Shown: piece by piece, positions 55,511-63,918 of the stretch
Layout: every line of letters starts with the position of its first letter
Numbering within the stretch: position 1 is the first letter of the stretch
DNA from: DASQZK01 sp963764345
GTDB taxonomy: Bacteria; Bacteroidota; Bacteroidia; Bacteroidales; GCA-2748055
DNA length: 64,000 nt
Direction of reading: 5' to 3'
NCBI GenBank assembly: GCA_963764345.1
Contig: CAVXSF010000013.1
Span: 186,001 to 250,000, forward strand
The notes under the pieces: generated by a model
What the model saw: only the letters and a program-made list of their open reading frames with translations
The model's database searches: none
What the model was told of the DNA's origin: nothing
Program-made: the position numbers and the translations under genes

Positions 55511-56575
55511 TCAGAGTTCGTCGACGCCCAACCCGGGAGTCTCCTTTGGATAAAGCACTCCGTTTTTCAGGATCAAGGCTCCGGCAGCCGGATCGTTCAG
55601 CAGGTCGAGATGTCCGTCCAGGTCGGCGTAAAAGATATTAGGACGGGCGAGGGCAAAATGAAGACCTGCAGAGACTGACAGGGCCGACTCATCCATGCAG
55701 CCCACCATAGTCTCCACGCCGGCTGCCCTGGCAACTGAGTTAATATGTAGGGCTTCGGTAATACCGCCTACCTTCATCAGTTTGATATTGATCATGTCGG
55801 TGAGGTTGTCGCGTGTCAGGCTGAACACGTCGAGCAGGTTCATCAGGCTCTCATCGGCCATCACAGGGATGGATACACTGTTGCTCACCCGTCCCAGCAT
55901 CTCGATATTGTCACGAGGTGTTGGCTGTTCAAGAAGTTCAATACCGTGGTGCCGTGTTTCGTTCACAAAACGGATGGCCTGTTCAACCGTATAACCCTGG
56001 TTGGCATCGAAGCGGACGGATATCTCCTTACCAAAACTTTCCCGTAAAAGGATAACTTTCCTGATGTCTTCTTCGACTTGTTTTCCTCCTTTCACCTTAA
56101 AGATCCGGAATCCCTGCATGAAAAACTCCCGGGCTTTCCTGACTGTATCTTCCGGGGACATGATGCCGATGGTAATGCTGGTTGGAATAGAATCCTTGTA
56201 TCCTCCGAGAAACCGGTAAAGGGGCAGTCCGGCTTTTTTAGAAAGCAGGTCATATAACAGCATGTCGGTCATAGCCAGGGCCGAAGGATTTTTGGAGAGA
56301 CCGGGTTTAAGAGTTTCAAGGATAAGGATGATCCGGCTGAAATCGGCCCCTTTCAGTCCGGGCTCAATCACTTCCCGGTAACAATCCATGGTCATATCAG
56401 GGGTCTCACCGGTGACACCCTTGTCAGGGGCTGCACAACCGAATCCGGTCACGCCGGCATCGGTGGTGGCCCTGATAAACAGGTTGGTGCAAGATGAGAT
56501 GGTTTCGTAGGCAATGGTATACGGCTCTCTTAGCGGCATTTCCAGCGCAAAGCATTCGGTGTGCAGGATCTTCAT
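55511..56575 (-). CDS. Enolase-superfamily racemase: dipeptide epimerase / N-acetyl-glutamate racemase (DgcA-like)
   Basis: A 354-residue muconate-lactonising-subgroup enzyme. It has the base pair FKVKGG (K160-x-K162), metal ligands D190 (FDANQG), E216 (LLEQP) and D241 (MADES), and the opposite base K265 (NIKLMK). The C-terminal ADLDG supplies a D-x-D (318, 320), which in L-Ala-D/L-Glu epimerases binds the free amino group of the dipeptide. Two roles fit: epimerising L-Ala-D-Glu type murein dipeptides, or racemising N-acetyl-D-glutamate as DgcA does. The linked DgcN-like gene favours the second, the D-x-D the first. It starts 1 nt after the stop of the fusion gene. Confidence 0.85.
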   Translation of the reverse strand: MKILHTECFALEMPLREPYTIAYETISSCTNLFIRATTDAGVTGFGCAAPDKGVTGETPDMTMDCYREVIEPGLKGADFSRIILILETLKPGLSKNPSALAMTDMLLYDLLSKKAGLPLYRFLGGYKDSIPTSITIGIMSPEDTVRKAREFFMQGFRIFKVKGGKQVEEDIRKVILLRESFGKEISVRFDANQGYTVEQAIRFVNETRHHGIELLEQPTPRDNIEMLGRVSNSVSIPVMADESLMNLLDVFSLTRDNLTDMINIKLMKVGGITEALHINSVARAAGVETMVGCMDESALSVSAGLHFALARPNIFYADLDGHLDLLNDPAAGALILKNGVLYPKETPGLGVDEL

Positions 56576-56576
56576 A

Positions 56577-58895
56577 TCAGTACTTTCTTTGGTACAGGTC
56601 TTCCAGTTTGGTCCCTTTCAGCTGTTCGACAAATATAACCAGATGTGCGATCATGATCTCCCACATCTTTCGTCCTTTTTCGGCGCTGGCTTTTGTTGGA
56701 TCTCCCATAACACCTGTTTTGCTGATGTTCCGTGTGCGGGTATACCAGGAGACGCCCCGCTGGGATGTATAGTTGAGATAGACACTTCCGAAATCAGGTG
56801 TACTGTTTTCGGCTTTATCCATTTTCACCAGGTGAGGGCGGATGGCCAGCGTGGTACTGGTCTCGATCTCCCCTGCATGGATGTCATTCGGGGTGTCGAT
56901 CATCTTGTAAAGGTCCTCATCGCTGGTCTCACCCGTTTCAACACAGACGAAAATGTTAGCATCCCTGTTAATCATCTGGGCCGCAAAATTCAGCGTTGGC
57001 GTATTATCGCCGTGGCCATTTAGAATGACCAGTTTCCGGATGCCATTCCGGGCAAGGCTCATGCCGATATCGTATATTATTTTGCTCAGTGCGTCATTGC
57101 TTACGCTCACCGTACCTTTGAAATCTTCATGGTGATAGGCAACTCCGTAAGAAACGAGTGGAAGAACAAATGGCCTGGGTTTACTGCAGGCTTCGGCAAC
57201 CCTCCGGGCCAGGTATTCGGCATCAAAGGCATCGACATCCACCGGCAGGTGAGGTCCGTGCTGTTCAACTGATCCGCAGGGAAGAATAGCCAGATCGACA
57301 AGCTGCAGCTTTTCCTCGATCTCAGGCCAGCTCATTTCTGCCCACAGGTAGTCGGCCGTCACGTTTTCAGCTTTTTTACTGTTGCCAAGCTCGAAGGGAT
57401 AAGGAATGCTCATATCAGGATCTGTGAACACATCCATTTCTTCCCATTTTTTACTGACCAGTCTGACTGCCCCGCCGGCATATTCTTCAAAGACAGTGAA
57501 CAACGGAATACGGAGATCGTTGGGGATATCTTTGATGAGCGAACGTTCACTGTCGAAACGCATCATCATGATTTGCGGATGGAGTTTTGCCAGCCGCCGG
57601 CTGTGCTCGGTAACTGCAATCAGCTCTTTGTCCAGCAGAAGAGCATACAGATGGGCCGCATCGGATCCGATCTGCTTCACGCCGGCTGAGGCAAGCGATT
57701 TTAATCCCCGGTCAATCTGTTCCTGACTATACCCGCAACGTTCAGGATTCTCGTCCAGCACTTTCAGCATACCGATAATCCGCCGGCATTTTTCACAATT
57801 GCCGCAGGGATAGATACGGCCTTCTTTTTCGTGAGCTGCATGACACGACACCTGCTGACGCTGCAAATCAGGAAAGCGCTTGACCAGGATCTTCAGGATC
57901 AGCAGCTCAGAAAGGCTTCTCAGCACGGAAAACTGACTGATGTTCCAGCCTTTTTTCATGAAATACCTTGAAAGGGCATTGTCAAAATAACGGCTCTGAT
58001 CATACAAGCCATCATAATTGGTGATCCCTTCAAAGTTCAGCTTGCGGGTGGTGTCGAACTCATTGCCGATAATTAGTCTCCCGATACCCCGCTTTTTCAA
58101 TAAGGGAAGAACCCCGAAAATGAATACGGAGACGGTCCATAGCCGGATAGGATAATCGTCGGCTCTTATGGTATTAAAACCTGACCGGATGAAGGGCATA
58201 TTCCGGAGCATCCAGTTAAAAATACGGTCGGAATTACACCAAACCCTGCCTGTATTTCGATCCCGTTCTTTCAGGTACCGGTAGGCATTCAGGGCAGTGT
58301 ACCAATGACGGCCCGACTCATTAATGAAAATGGGATGCACATCTTTCCCCATCTCATTGATCAAACCGTAGCTCAGAAGACTGTCTTTGCCGCCGCTGCT
58401 CAGGATACAATGTTTTTCACGGTCCGTATCCCAGTGTTTCCAGTCAAACTCTGAGGATTTTCCTGAAACGGTATCGATGAAACGGATCTCTGAAGATGTA
58501 TATTTCTTCATCTTCTCCGGTGTAAGTCCGGTATAGGATTCGGTGATAAACGCGTTTGGTTTCAGGAGCCTGTTCACGAAAATCTCCCGGGAGGTGTTTT
58601 CCGTCATATCGCGGATCAACTTCCTGTCGGTATCGTCGTAAAGTCCGTCGAAGACAACTTCCTTGCAGAACAATCCGTAATTCAGGGCTGCCTGGGCCAG
58701 CATCATGGAAGCCAGGTTCCGGTCAGTGGCCGAGGCCGGATCAAAGACATCCTCTTCGAAGGAATAGATCAGTTCGTTCTCCGATATCTCCCCACCGGCT
58801 TTGTGAAGGATATATTTTGAACTGATCTTTTTATTCTCAATGACCGGAGCGGAGACCGTCAGACGGTCAAAGACGATGTATTCTGAAAGTTCCAT
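56577..58895 (-). CDS. Fusion of PP-loop ATPase domain with creatininase-family amidohydrolase
   Basis: A 772-residue protein with two enzymatic parts. Residues about 150-390 carry the PP-loop ATP-pyrophosphatase motif SSGGKDS (166-172), LIIGNEFDTTRKL, and four cysteines (C351, C364, C367, C370 in YPCGNCEKCRR) that look like a zinc site as in QueC-type PP-loop enzymes. Residues 515-765 are a creatininase domain with PCGSVEQHGPHLPVDVDAF (E544, H546), NGHGDN (H628) and HAGEIETS (E676), all metal-binding positions present. PP-loop enzymes activate a carboxyl or carbonyl with ATP; creatininases hydrolyse amides. The first 150 residues are unassigned. Likely cytosolic: no signal or membrane segment. 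Confidence 0.88.
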   Translation of the reverse strand: MELSEYIVFDRLTVSAPVIENKKISSKYILHKAGGEISENELIYSFEEDVFDPASATDRNLASMMLAQAALNYGLFCKEVVFDGLYDDTDRKLIRDMTENTSREIFVNRLLKPNAFITESYTGLTPEKMKKYTSSEIRFIDTVSGKSSEFDWKHWDTDREKHCILSSGGKDSLLSYGLINEMGKDVHPIFINESGRHWYTALNAYRYLKERDRNTGRVWCNSDRIFNWMLRNMPFIRSGFNTIRADDYPIRLWTVSVFIFGVLPLLKKRGIGRLIIGNEFDTTRKLNFEGITNYDGLYDQSRYFDNALSRYFMKKGWNISQFSVLRSLSELLILKILVKRFPDLQRQQVSCHAAHEKEGRIYPCGNCEKCRRIIGMLKVLDENPERCGYSQEQIDRGLKSLASAGVKQIGSDAAHLYALLLDKELIAVTEHSRRLAKLHPQIMMMRFDSERSLIKDIPNDLRIPLFTVFEEYAGGAVRLVSKKWEEMDVFTDPDMSIPYPFELGNSKKAENVTADYLWAEMSWPEIEEKLQLVDLAILPCGSVEQHGPHLPVDVDAFDAEYLARRVAEACSKPRPFVLPLVSYGVAYHHEDFKGTVSVSNDALSKIIYDIGMSLARNGIRKLVILNGHGDNTPTLNFAAQMINRDANIFVCVETGETSDEDLYKMIDTPNDIHAGEIETSTTLAIRPHLVKMDKAENSTPDFGSVYLNYTSQRGVSWYTRTRNISKTGVMGDPTKASAEKGRKMWEIMIAHLVIFVEQLKGTKLEDLYQRKY

Positions 58896-58950
58896 ATTTC
58901 AATGCTTTATCGCATATTTTACCGGTGACAGGAATGGTGGTCCCGAAGCA

Positions 58951-60028
58951 TCATGATCTGATCAGCGGCTTAAGGACGGTCAGAAGTTTTCCGGGTCCGT
59001 TCTTCAGAACATCGGTTGCCGGAATGCCTGTTTCCAGGGTGATCATCTCCTCTGCCTTCCTTATTTCTTCATCGTTCATATTTTCATGATTGATGGTTAT
59101 GGCCACCACTTTTTTCCCGGATATGATTTCAATAGCCCTGATCTGCTGTTCAAGCGGATGAAGTGCATAACCCGGGAACCCATCGTACTCAATCCTTTTA
59201 GGAGCATGCTGAAGGATGACAAAGTCGGGACGTCCGGCGGCCAGGATCTCGAAGCCCCCGGGATAGGCGGGGTTAAGCAGGCTGCCCTGGCCTTCGATGA
59301 TGATGGCGGCAGGATTTTCGTTTTTCCAGGCCTCATGTACGGCGTGTTCGATCTCTCCCGACACAAAATCGTTGATCAGCGAGTCCATGATAAGACTGTA
59401 CTTAGCCCCCTGCATCCAGGCTGTCTGCCCGGTGCCGATCAGCTCGGCTTTCAGCCCGGCATCGCGTAAGCCGTGAACCACGATCCAGGAGGTGGTACGC
59501 TTGCCTATCGCCGAGTCGGTGCCGAGGACGGCCAGTTTGAGACAACTCACCTCTTCGATCTTACCGGTAAAAAAATGCAGCTTGTCGCGTGAAGGTGTTT
59601 TGCGTATGTCGCGGATGGTAACCCCGTGATCACGTGACAGGCTGGAAAATTCCGGATCATCGGAGAGGAAGTCATGCAGACCCGAATCGATGTTCATTCC
59701 AAGTTCGATGGCTCTGATGATGTCTTTGCGGGCTGAGACATCGAGACGGCCGCCATCGGGAGCGAGGCCGATAACGAAAAATACCGGGTTTCAGTCCTCT
59801 TTTGAGTGCATTATCAAAAGCCTCATCGACAGAGGCGGATACCGGGATGCCATTTCCCCTTCCGTCGAGGATTTCACCCGCATCCCTTCCGGCATAACGT
59901 GAATCGATGACAGAGATAACCTCATATCTTTCCGTAAAACGGACCAGGCCATGAGCCGTTTTTCCGTTGGTGGTGTTGAAGGCCCCTTCGCAGTAGACCA
60001 GGGCCGGGCCGTCGACAGGATCTTTCAT
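58951..60028 (-). CDS. DUF1611 family, DgcN-like D-glutamate N-acetyltransferase, frame broken
   Basis: Two frames join into about 358 residues. The first (starting at 60028) has ALVYCEGAFNTTNGKTAHGL and VISVIDSRYAGRDAGEILDG, typical of the DUF1611 N-terminal domain. The second has FVIGLAPDGGRLDVSARKDI, then the P-loop AVLGTDSAIGKRTT, EGQGSLLNPAYPG and AITINHEN, the C-terminal DUF1611 domain. The break is at the five-base A/T run 59777-59781; removing one base restores KPGIFVIGLAPDGGRL. DUF1611 proteins characterised as DgcN acetylate D-glutamate with acetyl-CoA. It follows the PLP gene by 9 nt. Confidence 0.85.
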
Positions 60029-60037
60029 AAACAGTAC

Positions 60038-61135
60038 TTATTTTCTGCCGGTAAGCACAGCGACAAACCGGTCGTTATCAAAATTTTCTTTTTTATGCAG
60101 CTCAAGAAGGGCGATGAGCCCGGCGGTAGACGCAGGCAACACGTTCAGCCCCTCCTTGTCTTTCAGGATTTTCGAATAGTGGATAAGCTTGAGGTCCGAC
60201 ACATCATCGGCCCATCCACCGGTAGAGTTAATCGCATTGAGGGCCACGTCACCGTCATAGGAGTGCCAGTTTATGAGTGCTTCGTTCACCGGTGTTTCCC
60301 TGATGCTCTCCGGCCTGAGGTCTTCACAGTACTTCAGCCCTTTTTGAAAGGAGAGGATGATGGGATTCTTCTTGAAGGAAGACCCGGCGACGATGCGGGG
60401 AACGCGGGATGTCTTGCCCCGTTTGTAAAGGGTGGCAAAGCCACGGTGAATACCGGCAAGCATCGTCCCGTTAGATACGGGAGCAGCCAGAACTTTAGGA
60501 GCATCCCGGAGTGCATCGTAAATCTCATAGGCGATCTCGGCATAGGAGATGAGCTGAAGGTGGGTGTTGGCTCCGCCGGGGTTGGCATCGTAATATTCTT
60601 TTTCAAGGGCAAGCTTCTGGGAAAAATCTACGGCTTCTTCATAATTACCTTCAGTCCGTAGTATTTCAGAACCAAGACTTATCATCTCCGTGACGCGCCT
60701 TGTATGGTAGTTTTCAGGAATACAGATGATGCATCGAAGACCCGCCATACCGGAAGCCAGGGCCATCGCCACCCCATAATTACCACAGGTGGCCAGAGTT
60801 ACCGTATCGTAACCTCTCCTGAGTGCATCCATGCACTGGGCAAAGGCTATCCGGTCCTTCTGTGTGCCGGTGGGATTATTCCCCTCAAACTTAATGTAGA
60901 GCTGTTTGATACCCGTCTCCCTCTCAATGTTACGGGCCCGGCTGAGACTGGTATCTCCAACCTCGATATTAAAAATATCCTCGTACGCCTCCAGGCGATC
61001 CACCATCTCATTTTCCGGATCCACAACCGTTTTCTTCAATTGTTCCGCCTCAGACGAAACAGCCAGTCCGAATGCCGATGCACCGTCAATAAGTGCATAA
61101 GGGCTGTTGGTACTTTGATGATGTTTGCTATCCAC
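60038..61135 (-). CDS. Threonine-synthase-like PLP-dependent enzyme (fold type II)
   Basis: A 365-residue enzyme beginning at GTG 61135. It shows TSLSRARNIERETGIKQLYI, the PLP lysine in NNPTGTQKDR (K93), the phosphate-clamp-like ATCGNYGVAMALASG, and APVSNGTMLAGIHRG. This is the beta family of PLP enzymes (threonine synthase, threonine and other amino-acid ammonia-lyases or beta-replacing enzymes). True threonine synthases also have an N-terminal domain that is shorter here. The substrate is not evident; a beta-elimination or replacement on an amino acid is likely. First gene of the four-gene minus-strand operon. Confidence 0.87.
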   Translation of the reverse strand: MDSKHHQSTNSPYALIDGASAFGLAVSSEAEQLKKTVVDPENEMVDRLEAYEDIFNIEVGDTSLSRARNIERETGIKQLYIKFEGNNPTGTQKDRIAFAQCMDALRRGYDTVTLATCGNYGVAMALASGMAGLRCIICIPENYHTRRVTEMISLGSEILRTEGNYEEAVDFSQKLALEKEYYDANPGGANTHLQLISYAEIAYEIYDALRDAPKVLAAPVSNGTMLAGIHRGFATLYKRGKTSRVPRIVAGSSFKKNPIILSFQKGLKYCEDLRPESIRETPVNEALINWHSYDGDVALNAINSTGGWADDVSDLKLIHYSKILKDKEGLNVLPASTAGLIALLELHKKENFDNDRFVAVLTGRK

Positions 61136-61538
61136 TGATGGTCAGGTTATTAATATGGTAAAGATAAAGCTTAAATGTGCAAAGTGTATTTAGTAAACTA
61201 TAATAGTAACAGCAGAAGGTTGGGAATGTTGGGAAGGAATAGGGAGTACAGAATAATGGACCGCAAAAAAGGAGCCGGGAAGCATGCCAACCGTAAAATT
61301 ACCGAAGATACCGGAACCCCGGTTATCCCTGCCTGAAGTCTTAAACAAGATCTCCCTTTTCTTTAAGACGGACCGGGCATAATTCACAAAGTGAGTATGG
61401 ATGATGCGGATAAAATATCTTATCACAGACCCATAGGTGAATATTCGTTTTCAGGGAACAGGATACTCCTCCTGCAACCCTGTGTATGCATCTCCACTCC
61501 CTTTCTGCTATGAACATTCCCTTCAATTTATTAGTTTT
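61136..61538. other. Divergent regulatory region between the PLP-enzyme gene and the symporter gene
   Basis: About 400 bases without a gene. Both flanking genes must start from here. Near the PLP gene, on the minus strand, there is TACACTTTG, similar to the -7 box with one extra spacer base. No repeat, operator-like palindrome or riboswitch was recognised. Confidence 0.45.
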
Positions 61539-63077
61539 ATGATTACAAATCCGAATTTGCTTGATATGGCTTCCGATTCATCCGTCGATCAACGTTTCTC
61601 TTCCCGTTTAGGTCTTCTGCTGAGCACACTCGGGATAGCGGTTGGTACAGGCAACATATGGCGCTTCCCGCGGATAGCCGCTCAGAACGGCGGTGTTGAT
61701 GGAGCAGGGGCCCTGCTGATCGCATGGGTCATTTTCCTGTTTGCCTGGAGTATCCCGCTCATCATTGCCGAATATTTCCTGGGTCGCCGGTTCCGTTTGG
61801 GGGTGATAGGTGCTTTTACCGGAGGAATGGGAAAGCGCTTCGCATGGATGGGGGCTTTCGTCGCCTTCGTAGCAACAGCTATCAGCTTTTTCTATGCCGT
61901 CATCATTGGATGGGCCATCTATTTCTTTGTTTACATGCTCACCCATAGCCTGCCTTCAGACACCATCTCTTCAACGCAGATCTGGACACATTTTCAGGAC
62001 AGTCCCTGGCCGTATATTCTTCACTTCCTTGCGGTGGCAGTGGGAGCACTGGCTATTCTGAGGGGGATCCGTTCCATCGAAAAAGTGAACAAGATCCTGA
62101 TCCCGGTCCTGATCCTGATCATCCTCGTCGCAGTGATCCGTTCTCTTCTGCTTCCCGGAGCAGCCGGCGGCATTGCCTACCTGTTCCATCCACAATGGGA
62201 CCAGCTGAGTCATCCGTCCGTCTGGCTGCAGGCCCTTACTCAGAATGCCTGGGACACCGGCGCCGGATGGGGACTATTCCTGACCTACGCCGCCTATATG
62301 AAAGCCGAACACGGCACCATTAAAAATGCCTTCATCACCGGTATCGGGAACAACACGATCTCCCTGCTCATGGCTATCATGATCTTCGGTACGGTCTTCT
62401 CTGTCCTGCAGAACGGCATGGGCTACAGTGACCTGCAGGTGCTGGAAGTGATGAAGACAAGCGGACCGGCGAGTACCGGCCTCACCTTCATCTGGATGCC
62501 CCAGCTTTTTGCCCGGATGAGCTTTGGAAGACCCCTTGCAATTTTGTTTTTCCTCGGACTGACTTTCGCCGGCTTCTCTTCCCTGATCTCCATGTTGGAA
62601 ATGTCGGCCAGGGTGTTGGTAGACCGCGGCGTAAAACGCTCCAAATCTGTCTGGATAATTGTCGGCATCGTATATCTCCTGGGCATCCCTTCAGCTATGA
62701 ACCTTAATTTTCTCAGTAACCAGGACTTTGTCTGGGGCATCGGCCTGATGATCTCCGGGGCATTTATTGCCATAAACGTGGTGAGATATGGTGTGCGCAA
62801 ACTCAGGGATGAGATGCAGACAGCCCGCTTTGACTGGAAAGCCGGCCGCTGGTGGGATCTGATCATGATATGGCTGGTGCCCGCAGGAGCTGTTGTCCTC
62901 CTGGTATGGTGGTTCACACTCTCGGTGACCCGGCTGGCTCCTGACAGCTGGTACAACCCGTTCAGCACGTTCAGCATCATGACATGTCTTGTGCAGTGGC
63001 TGACAGTAACGCTGGTCTTTGTCTTGCTGAACCATTGGCTGGCACGGAGAGGAGAAGAATCAGATCAGGCCGCGTAA
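61539..63077 (+). CDS. Neurotransmitter:sodium symporter (SNF) family transporter
   Basis: About 512 residues with 11-12 hydrophobic segments. The first helix carries the signature LSTLGIAVGTGNIWRFPRIA, the Na+-binding GxGNIWRFP of the LeuT/SNF fold, then FLFAWSIPLIIAEYFLGRRF, GAGWGLFLTYAAYMK and GLTFAGFSSLISMLEM. Bacterial members import amino acids with Na+. It diverges from the D-glutamate-like operon and may import its substrate; that is inferred from position. Start candidates are ATG 61539 (used) and ATG 61566 (MASDSSVDQRF), the latter closer to the conserved start. Confidence 0.93.
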   Translation: MITNPNLLDMASDSSVDQRFSSRLGLLLSTLGIAVGTGNIWRFPRIAAQNGGVDGAGALLIAWVIFLFAWSIPLIIAEYFLGRRFRLGVIGAFTGGMGKRFAWMGAFVAFVATAISFFYAVIIGWAIYFFVYMLTHSLPSDTISSTQIWTHFQDSPWPYILHFLAVAVGALAILRGIRSIEKVNKILIPVLILIILVAVIRSLLLPGAAGGIAYLFHPQWDQLSHPSVWLQALTQNAWDTGAGWGLFLTYAAYMKAEHGTIKNAFITGIGNNTISLLMAIMIFGTVFSVLQNGMGYSDLQVLEVMKTSGPASTGLTFIWMPQLFARMSFGRPLAILFFLGLTFAGFSSLISMLEMSARVLVDRGVKRSKSVWIIVGIVYLLGIPSAMNLNFLSNQDFVWGIGLMISGAFIAINVVRYGVRKLRDEMQTARFDWKAGRWWDLIMIWLVPAGAVVLLVWWFTLSVTRLAPDSWYNPFSTFSIMTCLVQWLTVTLVFVLLNHWLARRGEESDQAA

Positions 63078-63081
63078 TGGT

Positions 63082-63837
63082 TCAATCAGGGATTTTGCTC
63101 TCCCCTTCTTCCTTCTCCATTTTCTTGTCCTGCTTTTTCCTTCCCTTCCTCTCCCGGTAGATGCAGTCGTCAAAATCACATATACCACAAGTGTAAGGAT
63201 TGAAGTGTACGTCCTTGCCAATCCCGATCACACAGCTCACCGATTTGATGGGCTGCATCAGGGCAGTGTCTGATAATGTAATGCCCGGGAAGTTATCGGG
63301 GAAGAGACTGAAGAGTTTGTGCTGTTCCGCGGTGTTCCATCCGCAATAACCGGGACTGTAGCGGTTGGTGATCTTCATCCCTTCCTTTTTCATCTCCCCC
63401 TCAAAATCGCTTTGCACTTTATCGATAGCCGCCTCCACGATTTCAGAGCCGAAAAGATCAATGATATACGCTTTGAGCATATCCCCTCCAAGGTTTTCCT
63501 TTTTCATCCAGCCGGTGATATCTTTTCCGGCTGTACAAAGGATTATGGCTATATTTTCCGAACGCCTTAACTGGCGGCATATGATTTTTCCGGGTTCTAA
63601 AGAGACCTCGCCAATCCTGAGGGTGAGTCCGTCTTCCGGGAATCCGACGTTTTCAAAAATCCGGACCTCTGCCCTGATATCACAGACTTCTCCGATCTGC
63701 CTGTCGATATCCTCTACCATGTTCAAAAATAACGGATCTGTTTCCCCGGGAATATTTCCCATGAGAGTTTCAATCAGGCCGGTGTCGAATTTCAGGTCGC
63801 GGTATTTAAATTGGTATGTCTGCTGTGTAAATCTCAT
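63082..63837 (-). CDS. Vitamin B12-dependent methionine synthase activation domain-like protein
   Basis: A 251-residue protein resembling the stand-alone MetH activation domain. The key segments are TNRYSPGYCGWNTAEQHKLF (the RxxxGY motif that contacts S-adenosylmethionine) and LMQPIKSVSCVIGIG, followed by a cysteine cluster YTCGICDFDDCIYR and a very basic/acidic tail. In MetH this domain supports reductive reactivation of cob(II)alamin. Such short proteins occur next to corrinoid methyltransferases; the partner gene would lie past the window edge. The cysteine trio could hold a metal or cluster; this is inference. It converges with the symporter gene. Confidence 0.85.
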   Translation of the reverse strand: MRFTQQTYQFKYRDLKFDTGLIETLMGNIPGETDPLFLNMVEDIDRQIGEVCDIRAEVRIFENVGFPEDGLTLRIGEVSLEPGKIICRQLRRSENIAIILCTAGKDITGWMKKENLGGDMLKAYIIDLFGSEIVEAAIDKVQSDFEGEMKKEGMKITNRYSPGYCGWNTAEQHKLFSLFPDNFPGITLSDTALMQPIKSVSCVIGIGKDVHFNPYTCGICDFDDCIYRERKGRKKQDKKMEKEEGESKIPD

Positions 63838-63892
63838 GATATTTATCTTTCAATTATAGATCTGCTTTCCCCCATGATTGACCAGCCATAAC

Positions 63893-63918
63893 GAATTCCT
63901 GAATGGATTCAGGAATTC
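63893..63918. repeat. Perfect inverted repeat near the right edge
   Basis: GAATTCCTGAA, 4-nt loop, TTCAGGAATTC: an 11-bp perfect stem. It overlaps the end of a possible gene entering from the right edge. No U tract follows on either strand. Confidence 0.6.
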
